DNA of 64,000 bases from the NCBI GenBank assembly GCA_026419785.1, contig JAODTK010004776.1, positions 1-64,000 on the forward strand. The letters run 5' to 3'. The notes below the pieces were generated by a model. The model was not told the origin of the DNA. It searched no databases and was given only the letters and a program-made list of their open reading frames with translations. A program made the translations under genes and the position numbers. This stretch comes from Sclerodactyla briareus. Its lineage: Eukaryota; Echinodermata; Holothuroidea; Dendrochirotida; Sclerodactylidae. Shown here in pieces: positions 38,547 to 51,414 of this stretch (the stretch's first letter is position 1; every line of letters begins with the position of its first letter).

Positions 38547-38772
38547 GTGAGAGTGGTTATTTACATTATTCCTTCGAGCTGCAGGCATTACGCTGAATTG
38601 GGGGGACTGTTTAATTTGTCTGTCAGCCCTGAGGTGGCTGGGATGCAGGGAAGGGTGTGAGAGTGGTTTGTTACATTATTCCCTCGAGCTACAGGCATGA
38701 CTGCTGGAATTGGGGGGGGGGGACTGTTTAATTTGTCTGTCAGCACTGAGGTGGCTGGAATACAGGGAATGG
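38547..38772 (+). repeat. Two-copy tandem duplication, 110-bp unit
   Basis: Unit 1 (38547-38656) and unit 2 (38657-38772) share GTGAGAGTGG, TTACATTATTCC, TCGAGCT.CAGGCAT, GGACTGTTTAATTTGTCTGT and CTGAGGTGGCTGG. They differ mainly by single substitutions, and by the length of a G run (6 against about 10). The copies are close enough to suggest a recent duplication. Confidence 0.85.
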
Positions 38773-39545
38773 GGGGGATTTCCACTGTTCAATGCTACGG
38801 CCTAGGAGCTGTGCTGGGATTTCACATATGAATTTTGTTGGTTACATCTAGCTATACTGGCCCTAAGGAGGAGTTAGTTTGGGTACAACTTGTGCTGGCA
38901 CTGCAATTATTAGGCTAATGTAGTAGACATGGTCCAAGGCCATTCCAAAGTTATGACAGATTTCAGTAAAGGTCAATTTAATAATGTGACAAACCATAAA
39001 TGTGGATTGGTGACGAACATATGCAGTGTAATTCGCCACAGGAATTTTGCCGTCCGCCCTTATTATATCACTACGTTCTTACTTGCGCATTGTTATCGAT
39101 ATTGTTCTGCTGTCCAAAAAGGGTCGCTAACCGCATCCGTCCGGCGGCTGGGGGAGTGGACGGGGTTGAGGATTACTGTACGCGTAGCACATTCGTAAAC
39201 ATAGCTCAGTGTAACAGCGCTATCACGCTTGCTCACCGACAGCCTGAGCGTGCGCAACGTTCACGACGGGAGGGGGTCTAGCACAAAACTACCTGTCAGC
39301 CAAGAAGCCGAACAGCTTAGTAATGTCTCTGCTGTTCCTGATCCGACAATGAGCACTGTCCGTTTCCCATGCACTCATCATGGGAAACCCCCGTAACAAG
39401 TATCAACTTGATGTTATGGGGCTGAATTATTCAGGTACCGAGTGTTAAAATTTGGTGCACACGAGGCTAGAAAATGTTAACCTATATCAGGGAGTGGAAC
39501 CTCCTTCGAGAAATGTTTCAGACCCTGACCACTGTTTACCTCAGA
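38773..39545. other. Unrecognised stretch with a possible family B fragment
   Basis: GGGAAACCCCCGTAACAAGT and ATCAACTTGATG near 39381-39413 resemble the GGAACCCACATACCAAGTAT and GAGCTTGAT words of family B. The rest is not recognised. Confidence 0.4.
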
Positions 39546-39549
39546 TGAC

Positions 39550-39670
39550 TTTATGTATGTATGTATGTATGTAGTATGTATGTATGTATTTATGTATGTA
39601 TGGTATGTATGTATGTATGTATGTATGTATGTATGTATGTATGTATGTATGTAGTATGTATGTATGTATG
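39550..39670. repeat. TATG microsatellite
   Basis: About 120 bases of (TATG)n with single-base slips (TAGTATG, TATTTATG, TGGTATG). It is the reverse complement of the CATA arrays at 31, 55-57 kb and abuts an inverted family B copy on its right. Confidence 0.9.
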
Positions 39671-39765
39671 AAGCTCATACTTGGTTTGTGTTCCCATGGT
39701 GAGACACATGAACCCTATTTGTGTAGGGTCAGGTCAGAAGTCATCTGAGGTCACTAAAAGCCAAA
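39671..39765 (-). repeat. Dispersed repeat family B, inverted copy
   Basis: Read on the minus strand: CAGATGACTTCTGACCTGAC, CCATGGGAACACAAACCAAG and TATGAGCTTC, ending directly at the microsatellite. This matches CAGATGACTTTTGACCTGAC and CCATAACCAAGTATTAGCTC at 57.7 kb in order and spacing, in the opposite orientation. Confidence 0.7.
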
Positions 39766-41100
39766 GTCTGAATCCTTGTAAATAAAATGAGGCCAGAATG
39801 TTCGGTCTGATCAAGATGAAATTCAATGTGTAGTTTTCTCATCAAGATTACGGGAACCAGATCGTTTTGTCGAGACGGTGTCATTTTCCTGTTGCCCATA
39901 ACGAGCCGTTACAATTTCTCATTTGTTTTTGTGTCTGGATATGTTAACAGAAGTGTGAGTCAAGGAATCAATAAGCTTCTTGACTTCCTGGTTGTCAGAG
40001 CACTCTGAATCCCCCGTGCCTCCCCTCAACCTCGGATAATTTAGCATTTTGGAGTGGTTCTGTGAGCAGAAGATTATTAAGGAATGAGTCTTTCGACATT
40101 CGCTCGAGGCCTCTCTCCACCTCCATGGTGCATAGAGGTAAATAGTATAACTCGATTCACGACTAACAGACTATTGTCTTCTGAAAAAACTTTGTTACGC
40201 CTCTGGGAGTAATTTGTGTCTTTCTCCGCCTTTTCTGGTCCAGTCGATTGATTTTTGTTTCTACTGCAATAAGCCCAAATTGTCCAATTAACCAATCGAA
40301 TTCTGTAAGACAGATCAAGCTTACCAGTACCGCACAATTAGTTGCTAATTCTCACGCGGTAAAAGGAACAAACATCAGGTATCAATGTGGATTGGACAAT
40401 AACCTATTTCAATTTTTACTAAATTTCAGCCCCAATTTCGCCCAAAATTCAAAGAAAGAAAAATTCAAATGGGTGATGGATAAGGGGGACGAAAAAATAA
40501 GGCGTTCGGGTCAACCGCTGACAACCACAGTATATAACGCTGCCACAAAGGACCTATGGTCCCCGTAAAAAGATTTTACTACGGCGAAGCGATCCAAAGT
40601 AGGTCGGGAAATTCCCAAGAGGACATAAGGTCTATTGAGGGCTGATCTCTGTCAAAGGGTTAAAGGTCATACACATGACGTCAACTTTTAGAAACAGGTG
40701 CAGCCAGAGCGAGTCGCCGGTTGGTCGTTGGTCCGCCTCATCCAGCGACAAAAGAGCAATTTAATGCTATTAATATTCATCATTATGGCGCATTCCTAGT
40801 GGTGAACGAATTTCCAGTGACAGCTGGCCTCTTTTCATCCTCAAGGTCCCGGTGGACAATAATTGCAATACCGATAGAGCGGCGGCTGATATGAGATATG
40901 GTGCCAAAGGGGGCGCGGAGTTGGGGCAAAGATTAACCGCAATATTGAATTTTCCGAAATTGGTTTAGCCTGTGTCATCTGGCAGTTTTAGTGTTTTCTA
41001 ACAATGCCATGCATAGAGAGTATAATAAAATATATAATATGAAAAAACCTACTACAAAAATGAACACTCTCCAAAGTAGTGCTTGGAAATTGAACACTGT
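39766..41100. other. Unrecognised non-coding stretch
   Basis: GATCAAGATGAAATTCAATG near 39809 may still belong to family B. A 106-codon plus frame (40248-40568) has no known motif. Nothing else is recognised. Confidence 0.4.
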
Positions 41101-41104
41101 CAAT

Positions 41105-41195
41105 ATGTGTGTGAGAGGGGTGCGTGCGCGTGCGCAGTGTGTGTGTGGGTACGTGTGTGTGTGTGTGGGTACGTGCGTGTATGTTTGTGGGGTTT
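41105..41195. repeat. GT-rich microsatellite
   Basis: Imperfect TG/GTGTGG array of about 90 bases with GCGTGCGCGTGCGC inside (possible alternating purine-pyrimidine Z-DNA segment). Open frames on both strands here are compositional. Confidence 0.85.
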
Positions 41196-42325
41196 GGGGG
41201 CCCATATGTGTGTTTTGATTTAGCCTGTTTTATAGATATGATGAGAGCCAACACTGTCGTTTAGGGCGCCAGTTCAATATAATTCGATCAAGGCTATTAG
41301 AGATCAAATTGGATGTGTCGAGTGAAAAAAATATGAAGCAGTTCCTATCAATATATCAGTGTCAGGTTAAGGTCATTCAAAGTTTTTTCAAAAGTTCTTT
41401 GTTTTGTTTGAACGCCAAAGGTCCATGTAAACAGATTTATTTGAACTAGCACAGGTGACAAAAACGAGACCATATCAAAACCTCACACCCCAAATTTTGG
41501 GTGCTACATGGTGCCTGTTGGAGATATTTCATTTACTTTAAAAACATTTGAGGAACTATGACATCACAGAGGGAATGATTGGAAGGCTGCCCATAATCCT
41601 ACAACACAGTAAATGCTGCGTTTCTGCGCGATGGAAGGAGACAAAAAAAGGTTTCGTCCAGAAATCGATGAGATTATGCCTTCATATCTACAGAACGATT
41701 TTGTAGGTTTTTATCTGGATAACATGTATAGTTTGTTTGTTACTAGATTTTCATAAGTACCTGTTTTTACATTGACTTTGTTATTGTAGGGATCCTGAAA
41801 CCCCCCCCCCCCCTCCCCCCCCCCCCCCTCCCCCCTCCCGCCGTGATGTCACAAGGCAAATTTTGGAATAGGTGTTGTGCCTTCTCGGTACCTTTAATCT
41901 GCTGAAATTTGGTTTGTGGTTTCGACTGTCATAATGTAATAATAGAAAGTACCAAAAACCCATTCATATTTACATTACCATTGGCCTTTAAATATAGCAA
42001 AATATTACTACACATATTTGTGTTCTCGTTTACTATCTATGCCAAGGGCACAGCAACCAGATTGTGCTATTGTCTGGTCGGTAGGTAGAGTTCAACGACA
42101 CATCAGCCATGTTGATTCTATAGTGTCATTCAGGTTCCCATGCACATAAAAGTCCCCCCTCCCGTCACCTTTTGGAACTGACGAAAAAAATCGTGAACAT
42201 GGCTAATAATTCCAGCAGGGGCGAATGTTTCTCTGATGTGAACTTTCTCTGCCAAACGTGTTTATCAAATGTGTGTTACTAAATTGTTGTTGTCATTAAT
42301 ATTATTATATCCCCCATCATGAAAA

Positions 42326-42326
<1 letters not shown>
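41196..42326. other. Unrecognised stretch with a large C tract
   Basis: The only structure noted is a C-rich tract of about 39 bases (41801-41839, broken by three T). No gene is recognised. Confidence 0.5.
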
Positions 42327-42327
<1 letters not shown>

Positions 42328-42357
<30 letters not shown>

Positions 42358-42396
42358 GGAGCCCCACCAGGCTGCTCAACAAACCCATGAGCAGCC
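42328..42396. repeat. ATT microsatellite followed by a 9-bp stem-loop
   Basis: (ATT)n at 42328-42357 is followed after 12 bases by GGCTGCTCA, a 9-base loop and TGAGCAGCC (42370-42396), a perfect stem. A simple repeat next to a stable hairpin can mark the 3' end of some mobile elements, but I see no matching start. Confidence 0.7.
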
Positions 42397-43990
42397 GTGA
42401 AAATATACATCTACAGAAGCTCAAAACGAAAACATTTTACATGTTTGATGCCTAACTCACTATATGCTCATGACCGATTATTTGGCCATAATACTGTCTG
42501 ACTGTTTGTCGTGTAGCGAATTAGCGTTCAGGGGTTTATTGCTGTGGTGTGTTATTATACCTAATCCACTGAATAGTGAATATTTCGTCACAACAATTCG
42601 TTACTCAAGATGGTAATTACTTAACCCACTTCTTGGGGCCAATTGGGACCTCCCACCTTGGTCCTTGGCGACCGAAGCACATGGACCAGCATACCCGACG
42701 GCAACTTCCACTGGCAAAACAACCCTCCTGAGCCATACACATCATGTGAATCATCTGGTCAGGTCCACAATAGGTCGCCCCTCCAGTTGCCCAGATTCGG
42801 TGTTCAGCTACATGTTGTATTTTAAAGAGTAATGTGTGATTTTGGTAGGCGTGCTACTTTGTTCAGTTGACGGTAGCCGTTGATGTAACGGTCACCGTGG
42901 CCCCATCGAGACCTGTATGTCACCGTGGCATTCAGCTCATGTTAACAGTCTAAGTCGAATGAGCTTTTTGTTTGTACTGGATCGAGAAAATAGGCTTAAG
43001 CGAATTGGTTGACTGTCGTATGACCGATCGTTGAGGGCTCGTTCGGTCGGCGATTTAATCAATAACTACGATCAATGATCTCATCTCGTTCTGTCCGGGT
43101 CTACAATTATGGTAGCAAGATGGGGTGAATAGTGGCTGTGATCGGTTCTTTGACGTGAGTGGATTTTGAAGGGATATCGGCGCGGGAAAATAGGGGGCTC
43201 GAGCAGCTCTTAGTCCAATATAGTGGGGGGGTCCATTGGGCGTCTACGGTAGTATCACATAGTACAGTTCTGTGAATAGGTTGTGTTATTGTAGTAGGGG
43301 TTGTATAGCGGCTGGAATGCCCGATTAGTCAATCTAGTTGGGTGGTGCCCAGTGGTCTGGGTGTCGAGGAGCACATGTTAAACCTTGGTTGGAGTTGAGT
43401 GTCAGTTCCGTCTCCTGTAGCTGGTCTGATGCATATTATTATTACGAGGAGGATGAGGTGGATACCTTGAACTAGGCAAAAACGACCTTTGCATTATACA
43501 GATGTACTCTTAGGATGATAAAACAAAAGATTGCACCATCTATGGTCCTGCTTTTCCCTGAAAGTGGTCTTCTAATTACAGTACGCCGGACAGTGGCAGC
43601 TGTAAATTATCAAATATTGCCTTATCCTTCAATTATTGAAAATTGGTCCTACAGGCAATAACAATGGCCTGTTGAATTCCCGTTCGCTCATCAGAGGTAT
43701 AAACCAGGTCTTACCTCCACGGTACGGCGAATAATGATCAATTGAAAATTAGTTTGTTCGTTTTTGTTTGGTCTTTGTAAAAGGGACGAAACTCAACACT
43801 GCCGAAGTAATTGTACTCTGTCTCATTTAATTGGCCGGATCATTCCTTAATTCCCGAGATATTCTTTCGGTGCCGCTCAATTGCCCGCTTGCACATTATC
43901 CAACGTACCGTCGTAAACAAACCTTTAGGAAGATTTCCTGTGCGAATGTTCAGTGAATACCCCTGGGCGGAAGATTGACTGGCCGTGCAC
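42397..43990. other. Unrecognised non-coding stretch
   Basis: No frame above 60 codons and no known motif. It precedes the first family C copy. Confidence 0.5.
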
Positions 43991-43994
43991 TCCG

Positions 43995-44215
43995 TCGCGT
44001 TCGCTGGCTGTTAACGACTCAATCTGGTTGACTGAGAGATAATCGGATTTGAGGCACTTAAGTGATATGCGGACAACCAGGTACTATTAGGGCTCGTCAA
44101 GTACTGTTAGCAAACAAATACGGATTACAAATCGACTACCTGTTGTGGGGTCTGCGCTGAGCACTTTCCCGCCAAACCACTGTTCCTATTGGTCTATCGG
44201 ATCCGTTAATTCCAA
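43995..44215 (+). repeat. Diverged repeat family C, copy 1
   Basis: It shares with 46398-46665, in the same order, a GTCGC..GT.T..CT head, GGTTGACTGAGAGATAATCG, GGATTTGAGGCAC, CGGATTACAAAT and CCAAACCACTGTTCCTATTGG. The distance between words differs because the second copy has extra bases in the middle. No coding frame is conserved. Confidence 0.65.
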
Positions 44216-45935
44216 ACGTTAGCGCGTTAGAGGCAAATGGCGCTTGGCCTATTAATTATTCCATGTCCCACCTACTATTGGAGAATAGAGGGCGCTGCTA
44301 GAAAACAAAGATACGACAGTACGACAGTACAGTTGTCTTTCTTTTTTTACACTGGTGAACAAAGAGCTTGTCAAAACCCAATTCCCAACATCTAGACTCA
44401 GGTATGATGCCCGTTGAGTGATTCTAAACGAATTTCACCCTTGTTGAAAACGTCACTTGGGGTGAGGGGGAACATTTCCAGAACCGCTCCTGAATTTTCA
44501 CTGCAATGCCTGTCGTTCAGCACTTTTTGGCCATCATAACAGACTACGAAAGTAATATTTACAAGGAAAGTGTTGAAATCTCTGTTATGACAGATTTTTT
44601 TTCTTTTTCATTTATTCCGTTTACTATCATGGTTCGTTTTTTATTACAAGGGTTTATTACAAAGTAGGCGTACATATTTACAATCTAAACGGTTTTACAC
44701 TGGTGTCGAGTTGTGTGGTCGTCTGTGACGTCACAAGGGATATACTGCACAATAACTCCTTATTACATTACACGTATCGACTGAGAAGTATTCAGATTTG
44801 AATTGCCTCATCGTTCTAAATATATATATGACTTACAGAAGGTATGTGAGAATACCATGCAAGAAAAGGCCCGTCTACTTAACCATGGGCTGATCTGTGG
44901 AAATTAGGGTTATTAAAATAAGTGGGAAAGCTCATCGAGTTGGCATCTTGCATCGGGAAACATCGCTAACAATTCAGCCAGGGCCTCTCGCGTAGGGGAG
45001 AAGGAAATGCCGATTTTTGCACATAATATCCAAAACCCACATATAGATCCCTGGGAGTGCTTTCCTGCCATCTAGGAGTCATTGCCAGTGAAAAGGCGTG
45101 AACGGATGCATGGTCGTTCTCGACTTAAATAGTCGGCATTAAAATCCTTAGTGAAATAAGACATATATAAGGGGTGTACGTGAGAGACCCCTGTGAAAAT
45201 GAGGGCGCGTCTCTAGTGCAAAAAGACAGTCCCTCGGGCCAGTTATGGTCATCCCCATCCATGACCCCTGCGTGGACTTCGCTCCCAGGTCTACCGCAAA
45301 ATCCAGTCAAAGGCCCTCAAGAAATAAGGATTCATTCTGTTAATGGAAACTGAAATCGGCCGAATACAGTCAAACCCCCCATTTACCAAGTCAAAAGGCA
45401 TTGTAAGGTAAATGAAACTCTGGGTGGTATAAACCAAGGACCATAGTCGGAGGAAGGGGGGAACGAAGGTATTATCCCGATGAGGCGAGCCTGAATCCAA
45501 TGATAGAGATGGAATCCAATGATATCTAATGTTGTCACGACAACCGGGGGGGGGGGGCGAAAGTATTCCACAGTCCTCTTCTTGGAGTATACTCAAATCA
45601 CGAACTTCCTTGTTCACTCACTCTAGTTTGTGTATAATCTATAGTAGAGTCCATCTCTTTTGAATCATAGTTGTTTATATCGTTGGTAGCTATATGTTTT
45701 TTTGTTTTTGTTCTCACTTGACCCTTCACAGTTTCACACCCACTTGATTGAGGGAGCCTCGTCACATTGTCGTACCCAGGATCAAGTGATCTTTTGATCT
45801 TTGAGCGAGTTTTGAGACATTCCTGTGTGCATGATCTTTGTACTATGTATTAAGTTTTAGTTTGGTTCGTGGAGGCGGCACGCAACATCCACATCCATTC
45901 CAGTCTTTCCTGATAGAAAACGAAGCAGGCCATTC
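44216..45935. other. Unrecognised non-coding stretch
   Basis: Minus-strand frames at 45125-45310 (61 codons) and 45291-45617 (108 codons) overlap in different phases. They could be one broken frame, but neither has a recognisable domain. A G tract lies near 45547-45556. Confidence 0.4.
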
Positions 45936-46397
45936 TTTAACCCTTTACCTTGCTCGAGCTCATATACAATATATTTTCGAATAAAACCTCGTTACTATTC
46001 TGCTGTGATATAAGGGATGTCGAAACTGCTTTGGGGGATTGAGATTCCAATTCGTCCAGCCTATTATCCATATTGGGGGAAAGGGTGTTTGTGGGCTCAT
46101 CCACACCGAATCTTTTCAGTACAAGCAGACAAGCGTGGAACTGCATAATATCTCCAGGATTACTCGAAGTCCCCCCCCCCTCTCATCCTCATAAAAAAAA
46201 AATCCCCACTACTTGCTCCACCACGAAATGGTAGGCTGATCTAATATTGACAATTTGCAACACACGTAGGCTAAAATTTACCAAAATGGCATTCCAACGT
46301 AATATACTGGCCGGCATTCGCATCAGAAGCAAGCAACATTTCCAGTTCAATTGTTTAGTCGACTGTTGAAGGGTCCTCATGATGCGTTCTAGCGCTC

Positions 46398-46665
46398 TGT
46401 CGCCTGTTTGCTCTCGAGTGACGACACAGTGTGGTTGATTGAGAGATAATGCATTTGAGGCACAAGTTGGTTCATTTATTACATAAGTGTGAGAACAAAA
46501 TAATCTAAATATAAAGTTATTCGAGCGCCGTACTTCAGAACGTGTTGGAATTGTACTTCGGATTACAAATGACAGTCAGTACCCAGTCGGCGAGGCTGTT
46601 TTTGCAGCCAAATCATTGTTCCTATTGGCCTATATGCTAGTTGACTTGTTGATTCGAAACATCCC
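46398..46665 (+). repeat. Diverged repeat family C, copy 2
   Basis: It carries GTGGTTGATTGAGAGATAAT, GCATTTGAGGCAC, CGGATTACAAATGAC and CCAAATCATTGTTCCTATTGG, in the order seen at 44.0-44.2 kb. About 60 extra bases separate the second and third words. Confidence 0.65.
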
Positions 46666-46669
46666 AAGG

Positions 46670-49250
46670 AAAACAATAAATATCGTATGGCTTACCCCAA
46701 TTTGAATGTCTAATAAAACCGACATCAGCTAGAGTGCTGCTATTGCATCAGTCAGTTGCATAGGCGTACGAAAACGTAAAAATAGAAAATGGAGCGCCAA
46801 CATAAATGAATTTGAGGCAGCAGAGCGGTGACATTTGAGAGCCATAAAAGTGAATCCATTGGAGAATTCTACCTTCCATCGCACTGTACTGACATGAAGT
46901 GTAGCAGCTGACTGTGTCCATACACGGATCTGCCCCCTAAAAGCAGATTAGTGTCTGCATGCCTATAATAGGCTACAGCCATGTGATCGAACCTGTCGAA
47001 CGTGGGCCTATAGCAACGCAATAAACAGCACCGCCCTTTAAAGGTTGTGTCAGGCAGAAGTATATCGAACCTGGTCCTCCGCTTTATTGCGACTGCTGCC
47101 TAGTGAATGGCTACATACGTGGATTCAGAGTGTGAGGACTGAATGCTTTGGGGGGCTGCCATGCAGTTCGCCAGTTTGATACCAGGCTGAGAACAATATG
47201 GTGGTCTTATAGGCCTATCCCCACCGAACTTTTCAGCCGAGCACGCAGTGGGGGGGGGTGCCTGCAGAAAAATTAGAAGATATTTTCTTTGGCAGATTTT
47301 AGCAGTAACACTTATTCATGTCATTTAATAACTAAATTTACAATTAAATTCACAGTAAATTACTGAAACTCGCTGCCAGTAAATTACTTAAAATTCTACA
47401 ATATATTTTTCACAGTGTGGAATTGATATAATCCCTTAATAGTTGATGCCCAAATAGAGTCCCTCACGCAAGGGAATACTCATTCGGCCTTTTTCCTTGC
47501 CCCCTCCCCCCCCATGCATCTCCATGACCCAACACGGATTTTCTTCACTGCCAAAGTGAAGTCGGGCTGATCTATATTGGCATTCCAGCACCCCGTTATG
47601 TATACAACCTATAGTCAATTTCCCACATGGCAACCCAATTCTTCTCGTTCAGATAATAAATCAAATAAAACGTCCCTCCTTTAGCACGTCGACCACATGT
47701 TGGGTGTCGTTAAGTTTTTTCTCTGATTGGTTTAGCCGAGGATGTTGTTCGAAGGTACTGAATGCCCTTCTTAAAACCACAGCCGTCGTCACAACTCGGC
47801 CAATGTCCGAAATGAGAATGAGACAATTATGGTAAAACATCATCGGAACTCCCCTGGTTCCCCGTCGTTTATGATCCCGTTTGATCCCCCTCGCCGAATT
47901 CCCATTCTGGGATGTGTTGTGATGGCCTGTAACGGTTATGTTGTCCAGCGACTCATCCGTGTATGGGGAAATCAATTCCTGCCGATCTCTGCGAAAAGAC
48001 TTTAGACAGTAGATGTTCGATTAGATTTAACAAGGGGCGCTCAAAATGAAATGGCGAACACGAAATAAGTTGAGCTGGTATGAACCAAGGCCTATTCTTA
48101 TCATATATCGATATAATTAACCGTGTCTATTGCCAATTGTTTAACCAGAAGGGACAACGGGCCAACGTGTCAAAAATCGAACAGCTTCAAAAATTAACGT
48201 CTATCTTAAAGGCTGTCATGATCACCTATCTGAGCAGAATTTGTCTATCCCCGGTGTTTCCATCACTGCTGCGTAAGGTTGTTCTTTTTCATGTATTCTG
48301 TGTACTTTCGCAACTGAATAGAGATATCCAATATATTTGGCTCGAAGTTTACTAATTGTCTGGTCTATGTAAACACCAACTAGTGTTATCACTGCATAGG
48401 GGGACAGCACCAACAGGCACAGCGTCTTGAAGAGTCGGAGTTGAGATTGATGAAGTGTATTCCCCTATATTCCCCGTAGACCTGCTTTACATGGTAAATT
48501 AGTTCCCGTTACAGTATCTGCGTTACTTTAGAATATTGATCCATGACCGCCTTATAGAGTAACCACACTTCTATACGTAATTTCCTAATTGGCTTTTCAT
48601 CCCTCGAGGCCAGGCTTAATCTCTTTACACACAAGCAGGGAGGATTTGCCCTCTCAGAAAAAAAAACTCATGACTGAAGAGTTATTCAGATGCCCGTGCG
48701 CACATTCGCAGCGGTGAGGTCACGTCAATGTGGCCACGTTTCCGGTCAGCAATTTGCCGTGTCTGGACTCTGGAGCAGCGGGAACGAGAAAGGAACATGT
48801 GTGGGGGCATATCTCTTGTGAAATGGTGTCATTTGGTAATCCCATCAGTATTAACCAACTCCGCACCAATGTGAAACAATCATAAAAACAAATATAAACC
48901 GTGTGGCATCCAAGGATCATGTCATCGAAATCATGTACTGAGGCCTGTTCACAGGTTGTAGAGTCGCATTTTCGTCATTGAGGGCAGTTTAGGGGTTTAG
49001 GCCCGTAATTGGGCCCTTAGAACAGCCGATTTTTTTTTTCCAACTGTCATCACTCGGACCAGAAATCCGAAAGCTTATTGATCTTTGACTGATCCTAAGC
49101 ATTATACTTATCTATAGACTTAACATGCTCACAATATTTACAGGCTCTGGCCTCAGACCTGCGCCTGAAATGAGACGATTCACATAATCATAATATATAA
49201 TAAAAATACGTATGCCTCTATCAAAGAAGAGCTTCATCCATGTTTGGCTA
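46670..49250. other. Unrecognised stretch with weak internal similarity
   Basis: A segment around 47140-47255 (GCTTTGGGGGGCTGCC, CCTATCCCCACCGAACTTTTCAG) weakly resembles 46030-46145 (GCTTTGGGGGATTGAG, CTCATCCACACCGAATCTTTTCAG). GGCTGATCTATATTGGCATT near 47567 resembles GGCTGATCTAATATTGACAA near 46231. Frames at 47661-47975 (minus, 104 codons) and 48080-48355 (plus, 91 codons) have no recognised domain. Confidence 0.4.
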
Positions 49251-49254
49251 AAAC

Positions 49255-49646
49255 ATGAATAACACACGCACTCACATTTAAACGAACACAGAGACGCACA
49301 CGGGCGCGCAATACACACACACCACACACACACACACCTACATGCGCAAGTGCGCACTAGGCCAGCTCCATCAGTCAAACCTTTTTCTGAGACCACGCGT
49401 TGAAGTTGGAATCAATTCTATTAAGTTGAATTGCATGCGACTTGAGTTAAATTCATTCGACTTAAGTTAAATTGAATTCGAATTGAGGTGAACGTCTATT
49501 TCACAAGTGAAACTCCATTTCCTTTAGTGAAATTAATTGTAACTTGAGACGAATTGAATTCACTTAAGTAGAATTGTATTCCCCCTTAAGTCGGATTGGC
49601 TGTCTAATTCACTTGAGTGAAATGAATCTCCGCAAACAGAAGGGTT
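49255..49646 (+). repeat. Segmental duplication, copy 1
   Basis: The order is: a CA array (about 49311-49338); CCTACATGCGCAAGTGCGCA; a CTCCATCAGTCAAACC block; an AATTGAATTCGACTT-type degenerate tandem; and a terminal 156 bases (49491-49646) identical to 50531-50686. The part before 49491 differs from copy 2 by many small indels and repeat-unit changes. The homology stops abruptly at 49646. Confidence 0.9.
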
Positions 49647-50159
49647 GCCGATTGATGACCGCAAATGTATGAGGCAGACCGCATTCTTCCAGCCTCTCAG
49701 CAAGTGTTGATTTATACGGTTTAATGTCTATATATTATTCAGGCGACGAGGAATGCAGCAATTCGCAAGTGAAAACAATGGGATTCCTGTCCTCATCATT
49801 GTAAACCCACATACCAGGTATGAGCTTGATTCATCCAGCTGGGCCTCGCATTATCACCCCCACAAACGGAACCAATTTCCACGAGTTTTTCCACGGCGTT
49901 ACCAACAATGACCCAAATCAACAACAAGAAAAATGCAGGGGTTCTTGTACACCCTATAGGAAAGCTGCATACCGATTTCTAGCTTGATCGGACCATGCAT
50001 TATGGACTCGAGGTGTTCACTAAGATTTTCAGACTTCCACCTCTGTGATCGCAAACGACCTTTGATTAACCCCCAACAGCAAGGTCATGCACTTTTATTT
50101 ATTTATTCTATTATTATCCGTAATGCGCTTGATCCATCATCCAGGTTAGGTTGAGTCAC
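49647..50159. repeat. Spacer with family B fragments
   Basis: GTAAACCCACATACCAGGTA and TGAGCTTGATTCATCC (49801-49836) match the distal part of family B, and GAAAGCTGCATACCGATTTC with TAGCTTGATCGG (about 49962) match words also seen at 57.64 kb. It lies between the two duplication copies. Confidence 0.5.
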
Positions 50160-50686
<527 letters not shown>

Positions 50687-50689
50687 CTT

Positions 50690-51410
50690 GAAGCATGGAA
50701 ATTTAATATACCGAGTACAAGGAATCAATGCCCTGCGGATTTGCTTAAAATCGGCAACCAAAAACAGTTGCACACCGCTCATAAATGTCAGGGTAGAAGG
50801 TCATAAATGTCAAATCAAGTTGTTGGACTAGGGCATGTCTGGTCGCTTTTTACGAGATCGTCAAAATCACTCATCGTCCACTTACCCTGTCCGGTCGTTA
50901 AAAGACCATCAGTGACTCTTAAAAATGAAATCTTGGCCCTCATTGTTCATTAACACCACGATACTTACGTTACCAGAGCTCGCTACGGCGTATCTACTGT
51001 ACGATACAATATAACTCCTACCGAGAATCGAGACGTAGAGACAATCGCAACGTATTGATCTTGGCCCGTTGCGGAATCGATGGAAAGGGACAATACTTTG
51101 TACATTTCGCAAAAATGACCTGTGGGCGAAGAATGATTTGTGCGTCCGTGGTCAACGTCCGGAATCGTCCCAGGGGATACCCGAAGAGAATGGGAAGGCA
51201 TTCTCCAACCGATTTGTGATTATTGTTAGTTTATATTTGTTAGTTGCATATTCCTTGATAGAATACATTATCTTTTATGAATCGAACCAAAATTTAGCTC
51301 TGTTGAGGGGAATTTATGGTTTTTGCATTTACAGTAGCCTGGATACCATCATTCAGGTTCAATGCGCCAGTCACTGAGCTAGCTGTGGGTCTTGTTATCA
51401 TCTCAACGTG
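50690..51410. other. Unrecognised non-coding stretch
   Basis: A 102-codon plus frame (51069-51377) and two minus frames overlap with no known motif. Confidence 0.45.
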
Positions 51411-51414
51411 TGGG

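Noticed and set aside
40657-45953. Second piggyBac-like pair (AGGGTTAA near 40660 and TTAACCCTTT near 45941)
   Set aside because: The ends face outward and cannot bound one element.
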